Source: JAFGSG01 sp964626055 (GTDB lineage Bacteria; Spirochaetota; UBA4802; JAFGDQ01). From it: a DNA stretch of 63,937 bases. Shown piece after piece: positions 17,681 through 25,640 of the stretch (the stretch's first letter is position 1; the number at the start of each line of letters is the position of its first letter). The DNA lies in assembly GCA_964626055.1 (NCBI GenBank), contig CAZVDF010000015.1:1-63937 (forward strand), given 5' to 3'. A program made the translations under genes and the position numbers. The notes below the pieces were generated by a model. That model worked only from the letters and a program-made list of their open reading frames with translations, made no database searches and had not been told where the DNA came from.

Positions 17681-18892
17681 ATGAAAGTAAAAAAAGTAGT
17701 CCTGGCATATTCGGGAGGTCTGGATACATCCATAATCGTAAAATGGCTTCTGGAAACCTACAACTGCGAAGTGATCTGCTTCGCGGCTAATGTCGGGCAG
17801 GAAGAAGAACTTGACGGGCTTGAAGAAAAGGCAAAAAAGACAGGCGCGAGCAAATGCTATATTGAAGACCTGCAGGAAGAATTCGTAAAGGAATATGTTT
17901 TCCAGGCTATAAAAGCGAATGCGATCTATGAAAACAGGTATCTGCTCGGGACATCGCTTGCGAGGCCTGTTATAGCGAAAAAGCAGGTCGAGATCGCGCT
18001 TAAGGAAGGTGCGGATTCGGTATGCCACGGCGCCACGGGAAAAGGCAACGACCAGGTAAGGTTCGAAATGGCTTTTATGTCGCTCGCTCCGGAGCTCAGT
18101 ATAATAGCTCCATGGAGAATATGGGACATGCACTCAAGATCCCAGCTTTTTGACTTTGCGTCCGGGCACGATATCCCCGTCCCTGTGACTAAGGATAAGC
18201 CGTACAGCATGGACAGGAATATCCTTCATATTTCATATGAAGGAGGGATACTTGAAGACGCTTTCAGAGAAGCGGATAAAAGCATGTTCCTGCTTACAAA
18301 AGATCCGGAAGACGCGCCGGAAAAACCGACTTATCTTGAAATCGATTTTAAAGAAGGAACGCCGGTGGCGGTCAACGGGGAAAAATTATCACCTGTAGAT
18401 ATAATGAAAAAACTAAATAAAATTGCAGGCGAGAACGGCGTAGGAAGAATTGATATAGTTGAAAACAGGCTGGTCGGCATGAAATCGCGCGGCGTTTACG
18501 AGACTCCCGCAGGAACGGTTCTGCATATCGCGCACAGGGACCTTGAGGCGCTGACTCTGGATAAAGAAACGCAGCATCTTAAGGATAAACTCGCGATCGA
18601 TTACGCGACTCTTGTTTATAACGGGCTCTGGTTCACCAGGAAAAGGGAAGCTCTTGACGCTTTTATAAACGAATCCCAGAAAAATGTAACGGGCACTGTA
18701 AGGGTTAAGTTATATAAAGGCCATTGCATCGCGGTAGGGAGAAAAGCAAAAAGATCTTTATACAATCCGGATATTGCCTCATTTGACGCGAGCGTGTTAT
18801 ACGACCAGAAAGACGCGTCCGGCTTTATGAAAATATTCGGTTTGCCGTCGAGAATCGAGGCATTATCCGGGAGGAATCCGGAGAAAAAATAA
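17681..18892 (+). CDS. argG: Argininosuccinate synthase
   Basis: This enzyme joins citrulline and aspartate using ATP, the step after argF. The PP-loop AYSGGLDTSIIVKWL is at residues 8-22, and GATGKGNDQVRFE and SYEGGILED are present. The length (403) is typical. AGAGG lies 12 bases before the ATG. It is downstream of argF and separated from it by repeat D1, so co-transcription would run through that element. argH and the rest of the pathway are not in the window. Confidence 0.97.
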   Translation: MKVKKVVLAYSGGLDTSIIVKWLLETYNCEVICFAANVGQEEELDGLEEKAKKTGASKCYIEDLQEEFVKEYVFQAIKANAIYENRYLLGTSLARPVIAKKQVEIALKEGADSVCHGATGKGNDQVRFEMAFMSLAPELSIIAPWRIWDMHSRSQLFDFASGHDIPVPVTKDKPYSMDRNILHISYEGGILEDAFREADKSMFLLTKDPEDAPEKPTYLEIDFKEGTPVAVNGEKLSPVDIMKKLNKIAGENGVGRIDIVENRLVGMKSRGVYETPAGTVLHIAHRDLEALTLDKETQHLKDKLAIDYATLVYNGLWFTRKREALDAFINESQKNVTGTVRVKLYKGHCIAVGRKAKRSLYNPDIASFDASVLYDQKDASGFMKIFGLPSRIEALSGRNPEKK

Positions 18893-19058
18893 TTTTTTCA
18901 ATAATATATTTTTTTCTGCTTTACAAACGGATCAATATTTAAAAAATATAGGATTTGCCCTGATAAAATTCATCCTGTGATAACAAAAAATTCTTTACGA
19001 ATATTTAAAGTTGTAATAGTATTGGTTATATATAGATTGCGGAGGCTCGGCATAGTAG

Positions 19059-19382
19059 ATGGAAATAGAGTTCAAAGATATAGGTGAACATAAGGTAATT
19101 GAAGTTACAGGCGAAGTTGACCTTTACAATGTCAGCGAATTGAAAAAAGCGCTGTTCAGCATCACCGACGGAAGAGTCAAAAGTGTTGTTGTCGACATGA
19201 AGAATGTGAACTATATGGACTCTTCCGGAATAGGAGCTCTTGTTGCGGGGCAGAAAAAGATGAGAGCCCATAACGGCAGTTTCGCTTTAATGAATATCGC
19301 GGAGGATGTACTGAATATATTAAAACTCGCGACTTTAGATAAATTCTTCAAAATATTATCCGACGAAAGCGACCTGTATTAA
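19059..19382 (+). CDS. STAS anti-sigma factor antagonist
   Basis: A 107-residue SpoIIAA-like protein. The phosphorylation loop MDSSGIGAL is intact, with the acceptor Ser about residue 57, so it should cycle between a kinase (anti-sigma factor) and a phosphatase. GGAGG lies about 13 bases before the ATG, rather far. It is convergent with the SpoIIE-type phosphatase and overlaps it by four bases (TTAA serves both stops). A functional pair is likely. No anti-sigma kinase gene lies nearby. Confidence 0.92.
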   Translation: MEIEFKDIGEHKVIEVTGEVDLYNVSELKKALFSITDGRVKSVVVDMKNVNYMDSSGIGALVAGQKKMRAHNGSFALMNIAEDVLNILKLATLDKFFKILSDESDLY

Positions 19383-21076
19383 ACCCTTTTTAAAACAAGA
19401 ACCGTCATGTCATCGTGAGGAGAAGCATCTCCCCTGAAAGCATCCACGTCATTCACTATTTTATCCGTTATTTCAGCAGCGTCAAGCTGCGCATTATTGA
19501 TGAGCAGTTTCTGCAGCCGCAGTTTGCCGTATTCTTCTTTCCCGGTATTTCTCATTTCTGTAATACCGTCGGAATGCAAAACGACTATGTCCCCCCTGTT
19601 AAGTTTGACCTTTGCCTGCTGATACTCGGCCCCTTCCATAATGCCTATAGGCATCCCATCCAGCTTGGCGATGCTGCACGCGTTAAGAGACGCCCTGAAA
19701 CAGAAAAGAGGCCCGTGTCCGGCGTTGGAAAAGGCGATCTCTTCGGTAGACCTGTCATAGATCATGAAGAAAAGAGTAGCGAATTTATCTATCGCGAAAT
19801 CTGCGCTCAGGGCATCATTTATGGCCCGTACGACGCTTGAGCAATATACCTCGCCCCTGCTTATATACGAGATAAAAACCGTTCTTATCATTACCATTAC
19901 CAGGGAAGCGGGAACACCTTTGCCGGATACATCGCTTATCAGCGCTCCGACCCTGTTATCGTCGATATCGATATAATCGAAATAGTCCCCTCCCACTCCT
20001 TTTGCCGCCCTTGTGAATCCCTTTATCTGGATACCGTCCTTATTGTAAAAACCCATCGGGTTCAGACCTTCCTGTATCTCTTTCGCAAGTTCAAGCTGTT
20101 CTTCCATTACCCTGGATTCGACTTCCCTTTCCTTGGCCTTTTTTAAGTGTTCGGTCATTTCATTGAACTCATAGGCCAGCCTTCCGAGCTCGTCGGAAGA
20201 CTTGAGCTCGATCTTATAATCAAGGTCTCCGGAACCGATCATGGCGGCGCCGTAAGAAAGCTTTCTGACCGGCACAATAGTCATTCTTGCGAGCAAAACG
20301 GAACCTATTATTGCAAGCCCGAGAAAAACAGCTGCAAATATGATAATTGTTATAGCCGCCTTTTCGATCGCATCCCTTATTATCTTATCCGAAAATCCCA
20401 GTCTCACGGTGCCCGTTCTGGTTTCCCTGTATATCGGGTGCATGACCGGTATTGAAAAATCGTATATCATGCCCGCTTTATCCGAAGGATCGGGATATTG
20501 GATAAGCAAAGGCTTTTTAATATTTGTATTTTCCGCCGCCTTTTTAGTTATATCGTCATCAAGAACAACGCTTCCTGACTCGTTTACGCCTTTTTCCAGG
20601 GTATAGTTCTGAATAATTTTATTCTTGGCATCAAGCACGTATGCATATTTGATGGAAGGAACTTTTTGCAGATTTTTTAAAGCGTCTATCAGGGTAAGAA
20701 CGTCTCCGCCCGGGACCAGCGAAAGGCTGGCTGTATTGCCGAGGTGTTCAATTTCTCTTTCTGCGAACTTCACTATTTCATTCGTCAGGAGGGAACTTTC
20801 TTCCCTGATAAAATATACGGCCATTATAAGGCTTATGAGAGCCACGAAAGGAATAATGGTCATATAAAACTTTCTAATGAGGCTGAATTTGACCCTGGGC
20901 GTGGAATCTTTTTGCGGTTCGGGATTCTCTTCTCCTTTTTTTATGTTTTTTCCATTTTCGGATTTTTTCCTGTCTTCCTTATTATCCATCGCCTTACTTT
21001 CCTTTTTATCTTTCTCGTTACCGCTCTTACCGGGTTTGTTTTCCGCTTTTTCTTTTTTATCTTTATCGAATTTCAT
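19379..21076 (-). CDS. Membrane-bound SpoIIE/RsbU-type PP2C phosphatase with HAMP
   Basis: A 565-residue Ser/Thr phosphatase expected to dephosphorylate a STAS protein. Residues 1-65 are an unusual cytoplasmic head made mostly of Lys, Glu, Asp and Asn. TM1 is about 70-90, an extracytoplasmic sensor spans about 92-243, and TM2 is about 246-268. A HAMP domain follows, then a coiled segment and the SpoIIE domain (345-565). Metal-binding acids are visible in GGDYFDY, SDVSGKG, SDGITEM and HDDMTVL. It is 30 bp downstream of the TPR gene on the same strand and converges with the STAS gene, its probable substrate. Confidence 0.92.
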   Translation of the reverse strand: MKFDKDKKEKAENKPGKSGNEKDKKESKAMDNKEDRKKSENGKNIKKGEENPEPQKDSTPRVKFSLIRKFYMTIIPFVALISLIMAVYFIREESSLLTNEIVKFAEREIEHLGNTASLSLVPGGDVLTLIDALKNLQKVPSIKYAYVLDAKNKIIQNYTLEKGVNESGSVVLDDDITKKAAENTNIKKPLLIQYPDPSDKAGMIYDFSIPVMHPIYRETRTGTVRLGFSDKIIRDAIEKAAITIIIFAAVFLGLAIIGSVLLARMTIVPVRKLSYGAAMIGSGDLDYKIELKSSDELGRLAYEFNEMTEHLKKAKEREVESRVMEEQLELAKEIQEGLNPMGFYNKDGIQIKGFTRAAKGVGGDYFDYIDIDDNRVGALISDVSGKGVPASLVMVMIRTVFISYISRGEVYCSSVVRAINDALSADFAIDKFATLFFMIYDRSTEEIAFSNAGHGPLFCFRASLNACSIAKLDGMPIGIMEGAEYQQAKVKLNRGDIVVLHSDGITEMRNTGKEEYGKLRLQKLLINNAQLDAAEITDKIVNDVDAFRGDASPHDDMTVLVLKRV

Positions 21077-21106
21077 ATTATTACCTGAACCGCAGACGCG
21101 GTCATT

Positions 21107-23035
21107 TTATCTTCTCAGCAAAGCCAGACACTTCCTTATGTTCATCTTTGCTTTTTCATGGTTCGGATCGATTACCAGGACCTTCCTCCATTCGGAGATA
21201 GCATCGTCAATCCTGTTGTTGAAATAAAAATTGATCCCCTTGAAATAATGCGTGCTGACAAGCCTTTTCTGCTTTTCATTAAGCTTCAGCGCGGTTTCAG
21301 GCTCGCCTGCCCCTACTCTCAGCTGAGATTCAATTTTATTAATATAAACAAGCGCGCTGGTGTTCTCGGGATCATTGGCATTTACCCATTTAAACTGCTG
21401 GAGGGCGAGCTTCATATTATCCTCTCCGCCTTTCCTGTAATAATCAATGCCCAGCCTGGTTCTTCTCTCAATATCGATCGGGGAGACATTCGGATTAGCC
21501 GCCGGTTTAGCGCCTATCCCGGCTCTGGCATTCGCGATCAGCGTGTCTATATTCGGATAATTAGCCTGTATGGATTTTATCATTTCGAATTTTTGAAGAG
21601 CCATTCTAAAATTCTTTTCCTTTAAAAACGTGCGTCCTTCGGAAATATATTTCTCGGAGAAATCGGTGAATGCTTTCGGATTAATTTTAATATTACATCT
21701 CAGCAGATATTCCGTCGCGATTTTATTTTTTGGGAAGAGATCCAGTATTTTTTCCCACCTTCTTCTCGATTCGGAATATTCGCCTCTGTCGTATAACACT
21801 TTTCCTGAAACCGAAAGCGAGTTCACTATACTGAAATAGGGTGAATCCTCGGTGACCGTTTCCTCCTCGATCTGGTCCTGGGCTTCCTTTGCGGTCTGAA
21901 TATATTTTTTGGCCAGATCGTTTTTCGGGTCCAGGACAAGAACGGCCTCGAAAGATACGATCGAATCCTTATACCTGGCTTCGTTCAACGCGATGAGCCC
22001 TTTTTCGAACTGTACGTCGATTGTTTTGAGCTTGGCGATCCTCTGCTGTTCTTCATATTCTTTCTTTAATCTTTCTATGCTGCGGAGCCTTTCGACAGTA
22101 TCTTTGTAATTCGGGATTAAAGAAAGCACGTTCTCGAAGTCTTCTTTTGCCCTGTCGAATTCCTTCTTCTTTAAGCCGTTTATGCCGTTTGCGTACAGCT
22201 GTTCCGTCTGTATCCTCACCAGTTCCTTATTCCTCTGCTCGTCCAGGAATTCATTGATTTTTTCGAGATAGGACCTGGCGTCTTTATTGTCAGGGTCAAT
22301 AGCCAGAACCTGCTTGAAACCGAGTTCCGCTTCCTGGTATTTCTTTCCATTGAACAGGGTTATGCCTGTATCCAGCAGTGCTAAAATCCTTTCATATTTC
22401 AATCTGTTTTCAATGGCCATCTCCGCCTGTCTCTTCCCTTCCAGGGAAACTACATCAAGAGGCACAATAATGATAAGTTCGTTCCAAATTTTTAAAGCGT
22501 CTTCATATTCCTTTAATTTCATCTTTTCTCTTGCCTGCGGGAGAAGGCTGTAATACTGCTTCCTCATTGCGTCCGAAAGCCTGTTTTTCCTGTTTTCAAC
22601 GTCCAGTATTTTCTTGAATTCCTGGACCTCGTCCCTGAAATTCTGAACATCTATGTCTTTCGGATCAATACGGTATGCGGTGGTCAGGTTATTCCATACA
22701 AGGTTATACCTGGTGTTGGTCTCTTTAAGGCTTATGATCATGGATCTCTTCGCTAAACGGAGTTGTATTTTCGCGACCTGCAGCGATATATCCTTCCTGT
22801 GTTTTTCGTCATATACCGACTCAATCTTCTTCTGAATTTCTTCGTTTTGAGGATCAATTTCCAGAATGGTCAGCCATTCCGATATGGCTTTATTAAATTC
22901 CTTATTTTCATAATACTCCTGCGCTCTTTTATCAATTTCGGCAATACTCTCAGAGCGCAATTCAACCTCTGCTGCCAGGGCGGCAACAACGATTAAAACA
23001 ATGACAAAGATAATATTATTCACTTTCAACTTCAT
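21107..23035 (-). CDS. Exported or anchored TPR-repeat protein
   Basis: A 642-residue protein with an N-terminal hydrophobic segment (about 5-22) ending ALAAEVE, a signal peptide or anchor. The rest is a chain of tetratricopeptide-like repeats, several with the pattern Y..KEF..A...W...L.IDP.N, at roughly 40, 175, 235, 285, 345, 405 and 600. Such proteins act as periplasmic scaffolds, and no specific function can be assigned. It lies between a lipoprotein gene (84 bp upstream) and the phosphatase gene (30 bp downstream), all on the minus strand, so an envelope-stress operon is possible. Confidence 0.82.
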   Translation of the reverse strand: MKLKVNNIIFVIVLIVVAALAAEVELRSESIAEIDKRAQEYYENKEFNKAISEWLTILEIDPQNEEIQKKIESVYDEKHRKDISLQVAKIQLRLAKRSMIISLKETNTRYNLVWNNLTTAYRIDPKDIDVQNFRDEVQEFKKILDVENRKNRLSDAMRKQYYSLLPQAREKMKLKEYEDALKIWNELIIIVPLDVVSLEGKRQAEMAIENRLKYERILALLDTGITLFNGKKYQEAELGFKQVLAIDPDNKDARSYLEKINEFLDEQRNKELVRIQTEQLYANGINGLKKKEFDRAKEDFENVLSLIPNYKDTVERLRSIERLKKEYEEQQRIAKLKTIDVQFEKGLIALNEARYKDSIVSFEAVLVLDPKNDLAKKYIQTAKEAQDQIEEETVTEDSPYFSIVNSLSVSGKVLYDRGEYSESRRRWEKILDLFPKNKIATEYLLRCNIKINPKAFTDFSEKYISEGRTFLKEKNFRMALQKFEMIKSIQANYPNIDTLIANARAGIGAKPAANPNVSPIDIERRTRLGIDYYRKGGEDNMKLALQQFKWVNANDPENTSALVYINKIESQLRVGAGEPETALKLNEKQKRLVSTHYFKGINFYFNNRIDDAISEWRKVLVIDPNHEKAKMNIRKCLALLRR

Positions 23036-23119
23036 AAAATATCCGGACCCTAAAAAATTACCTCGTATCCCGTTCCGGTTAACGGCAAATCATTCTATTC
23101 ATGATCTGACTGGAAAATT

Positions 23120-23566
23120 TTACTTATTTACCCTTGTAATGGTCCTGTTCGAAATGAGCCATCCGCTTTTGCTTCTGTCTCCCTCCAAAAATTTGTATAA
23201 TTCAACATCGCCGATTACGCTCTGATACGGCACGGCTTTGCCTCTTTTGACCGCCGCGGCTGCAAAAGTCACTTTACGGCTGACATATGGATCGCCTCTG
23301 TAATCTTCCCGTATATTTTTATTATCCGGGTCGGTTGCTTCGATGACCGTCATATCGGTAAAATAATCATTTTTATATATTTCCAAGAACACCCCATGGC
23401 TTTTGGGATAGGCTTCGCATTTTAAATAACTGCTATAATCAAGTTTCTCAATGGATCTTGCCCATTTCTGCAGCAAATAACCCGGTTCGCGGTCTATCTG
23501 CTTTTCTTTACACGAAAAAACAAAAATGATCAGCATTACAGCCGCTATAGCATTAAGCTTCCGCAT
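23120..23566 (-). CDS. Small lipoprotein of unknown function
   Basis: A 148-residue protein with a lipobox (IFVFSC, Cys at about 19) after a short charged N-terminus and hydrophobic core, so it should be acylated and exported. The mature part is mixed charged, with KVTFAAAAVKRG and ISNRTITRV strands, and gives no recognisable domain. It is the first gene of a minus-strand group with the TPR protein and the SpoIIE-type phosphatase. GGAGAG precedes the ATG. Confidence 0.75.
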   Translation of the reverse strand: MRKLNAIAAVMLIIFVFSCKEKQIDREPGYLLQKWARSIEKLDYSSYLKCEAYPKSHGVFLEIYKNDYFTDMTVIEATDPDNKNIREDYRGDPYVSRKVTFAAAAVKRGKAVPYQSVIGDVELYKFLEGDRSKSGWLISNRTITRVNK

Positions 23567-23678
23567 CCGCTTCTCTCCTTAAATTCAATATAACTACATT
23601 GTTCAAATAAAACAACCGAATAGGCATGCTCCAAAATCACTTCTAAGAGTACATCTTTAAGTCATATTTAATTTAACA

Positions 23679-23807
23679 ATAAATGGGAATACATTACAAA
23701 ATTTTCTGCGGAATCAGACCTTCCTGGACAGCTTTTGATGTTTTTGAGCGCACTTACATCAGGTCTGAAAGGCGTCCTCAAAAATTTTGTAATGTATTCC
23801 CATTTAT
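23679..23807 (+). repeat. Family A palindromic element, copy A2
   Basis: A 129-bp element in the 316-bp gap between the lipoprotein start and the 3' end of the AMMECR1 gene. Its arms contain AAATGGGAATACATTA and the exact complement TAATGTATTCCCATTT. The core begins TTTTCTGCGGAATCAGACC and ends AGGTCTGAAAGGCGTCCTC, as in A3. The arms differ from A1 and A3 at several positions, and each change is matched on the other arm. Confidence 0.9.
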
Positions 23808-23882
23808 CAATAATCACTTAGATAAATTTAAAATTTTGAGAGGACTCCAAAAAAATCTTATTTTTAATTATCCTGCTAATAT

Positions 23883-24455
23883 TTACAATAATCCAAACTC
23901 CTTTTCCCCGAATACCTGAGCCGAAAACTTCTGGATCACAGTATCCTTCCATTTCCATGCTTCCGCAGGGAGGCCGGCTTTGTAACAGGTATGCTCCAAA
24001 AATGTCGTAAGATCCCAGTTGTTCTCGGTAGCGACCTGCGGCAAAAGCAGGCCAGACCTTCCGCTGTTCGAAATTATCAGCCCGTCCCTTCCTGTCACAA
24101 TGTCCGAAACGCCCTTTACATTTTCAATCGGCGACAGAACCGATATCTCAATATCGATCTTCTCATACTCCGACCGGCTGAGCGGCATGAATCTCGGATC
24201 TCTGAAAGCCGATGCTTTTGCCATATCAATGATCGTGTCCGGGATCGGCTTGATCCCTTCAATATAACCGATACAGCCTCTCAGGTTTCCTTTCATATGG
24301 AGCGTTACGAAAGCCCCGCATTTCGTATTATAAATATTATCGGTAAATTCTTCAATGCCGGAGCCGTCAAATTTGTTCTCGAACAGAAGTTCGTATATCG
24401 TTTTTCTTGCTAACTTCAAAAGCCGGACTTTCTGTTCTCTGGTTAGTTCCTGCAT
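23883..24455 (-). CDS. AMMECR1 family protein (AmmeMemoRadiSam protein A)
   Basis: A 190-residue AMMECR1-domain protein. The family's signature is present as LRGCIGYIEG near residue 77, with FVTLHMKG before it and GLLLPQVATE later. The family is found in all domains of life and its biochemistry is unsettled. In bacteria it is often encoded with a Memo-like protein and a radical SAM enzyme, the AmmeMemoRadiSam set. The Memo homologue is the next gene upstream on the same strand, with element A4 between them. No radical SAM partner is in the window. Confidence 0.93.
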   Translation of the reverse strand: MQELTREQKVRLLKLARKTIYELLFENKFDGSGIEEFTDNIYNTKCGAFVTLHMKGNLRGCIGYIEGIKPIPDTIIDMAKASAFRDPRFMPLSRSEYEKIDIEISVLSPIENVKGVSDIVTGRDGLIISNSGRSGLLLPQVATENNWDLTTFLEHTCYKAGLPAEAWKWKDTVIQKFSAQVFGEKEFGLL

Positions 24456-24492
24456 AAAACCTCCAAGCTGAATCCATTTTAATTATCTTGAT

Positions 24493-24582
24493 CAGGCGGT
24501 TCACACTATCCGAAATTTTCTGCGGAACTCGGCCTGCGGCCTCAGACAGTCCTCAAAAATTTCGGATAGTGTGAACCGCCTG
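24493..24582 (+). repeat. Short family A variant, copy A4
   Basis: A 90-bp palindrome. Arms GGCGGTTCACACTATCCGAA and its complement share no clear similarity with the A1-A3 arms. Inside them the family A borders AAATTTTCTGCGGAA and GTCCTCAAAAATTT are kept, but the central part is replaced by a small GGCCTGCGGCC hairpin. It fills most of the 138-bp gap between the AMMECR1 and Memo genes, so it is probably transcribed with them. Confidence 0.75.
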
Positions 24583-24593
24583 CATTGCTTTTC

Positions 24594-25415
24594 CTATTTT
24601 AAAATGGCTGCAGAGAGATACCCGACGACTTCGCCTTTACCGCCTGCGGTATCTCCCGAATTCGCATAATGCAGAATTTCGACCCTGCCGGCACCAAGCC
24701 TCTTACAAAGCATAAGCCCGGACAGTACGGGGCCATGACCGCAGGCCTCAGCCCTGCCGGATGAAAGAACATTATCGATCGTCGCCTCGTCGGCCGTTTT
24801 TAAGGCATCGATGAAAACGCCGTCTATCTCAATCGCAGACTTGTATGGATGATAATGCGACAGATCCGTCGAAATTATGACGGAGAACTTTCTCTTCTCG
24901 TTTTTTAAGCAGTTATATAAACCGTCCGCGATTGCCCTGCACGAATCCATATCGTAAGCGCCGATTACTATGGGAACTATTTTAAAAGTTTTCAGCACGC
25001 ATTGTAAAAAAGGCGCCTGTACTTCGAGTGAATGTTCGGCATAATGCGCTTCCTTTATAAAGGCAAAATGAGTCTCGTCAAGAAGGGCACTGCCGATCTT
25101 ATCGTCTATTTCGATCTGTCCGAGAGGAGTCTCGAATATCCCGGAATCTATTACCGACGCTCCCCTGAAACGCCCCCTGTGCGACGGGGCAAGAACGATA
25201 GCGAGTTCTGTCCCGGAGCCGATCAGCTGCTTATACGAATAGGCGGCCACAGGACCGGAATAAACATAGCCGGCATGCGGGGAAACAATGCCGTAAATTT
25301 CTCCATCCGGTTTTTTCTTTTCCGCGTTCTTTAAATATCCATCGATTTCTTTTTTCAATTCATCCGGATCTGAAGGATAAAATGAACCGGCAACAAACGG
25401 TTTTCTGTGCCACAT
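24594..25415 (-). CDS. Memo family protein (AmmeMemoRadiSam protein B)
   Basis: A 273-residue Memo-like protein, related in fold to class III extradiol dioxygenases. Metal-type His residues are visible in SPHAGYVYSG, APSHRGRF, HYAEHSLEVQ and STDLSHYH. AGGAGG precedes the ATG at good spacing. Together with the downstream AMMECR1 gene it forms two thirds of the AmmeMemoRadiSam gene set; the molecular role in bacteria is not settled. It is divergent from the UPF0182 gene. Confidence 0.93.
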   Translation of the reverse strand: MWHRKPFVAGSFYPSDPDELKKEIDGYLKNAEKKKPDGEIYGIVSPHAGYVYSGPVAAYSYKQLIGSGTELAIVLAPSHRGRFRGASVIDSGIFETPLGQIEIDDKIGSALLDETHFAFIKEAHYAEHSLEVQAPFLQCVLKTFKIVPIVIGAYDMDSCRAIADGLYNCLKNEKRKFSVIISTDLSHYHPYKSAIEIDGVFIDALKTADEATIDNVLSSGRAEACGHGPVLSGLMLCKRLGAGRVEILHYANSGDTAGGKGEVVGYLSAAILK

Positions 25416-25640
25416 TTTACACCTCCTGCTGCAAAAAAATTAATCCATTGCCGGATAATAAATACTATTAAAAAAGACGACTGTCAATACAAAATCAGGC
25501 ATAGCGGAAAACAATATTTAAAACTCATAATTAAAAGAATTATTGACAACTAATTACAACGGGAATATTAAATAACTTCAACACAGTTTCCCCGAGTCTT
25601 CAAACAAGTCTCGTATAATAATCGGTTCAGAGGTCATTTC

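Noticed and set aside
23683..23919. Open frame of 78 codons crossing repeat A2
   Set aside because: It lies mainly within a palindromic repeat and runs into the 3' end of the AMMECR1 gene on the other strand, so it is a by-product of the repeat.
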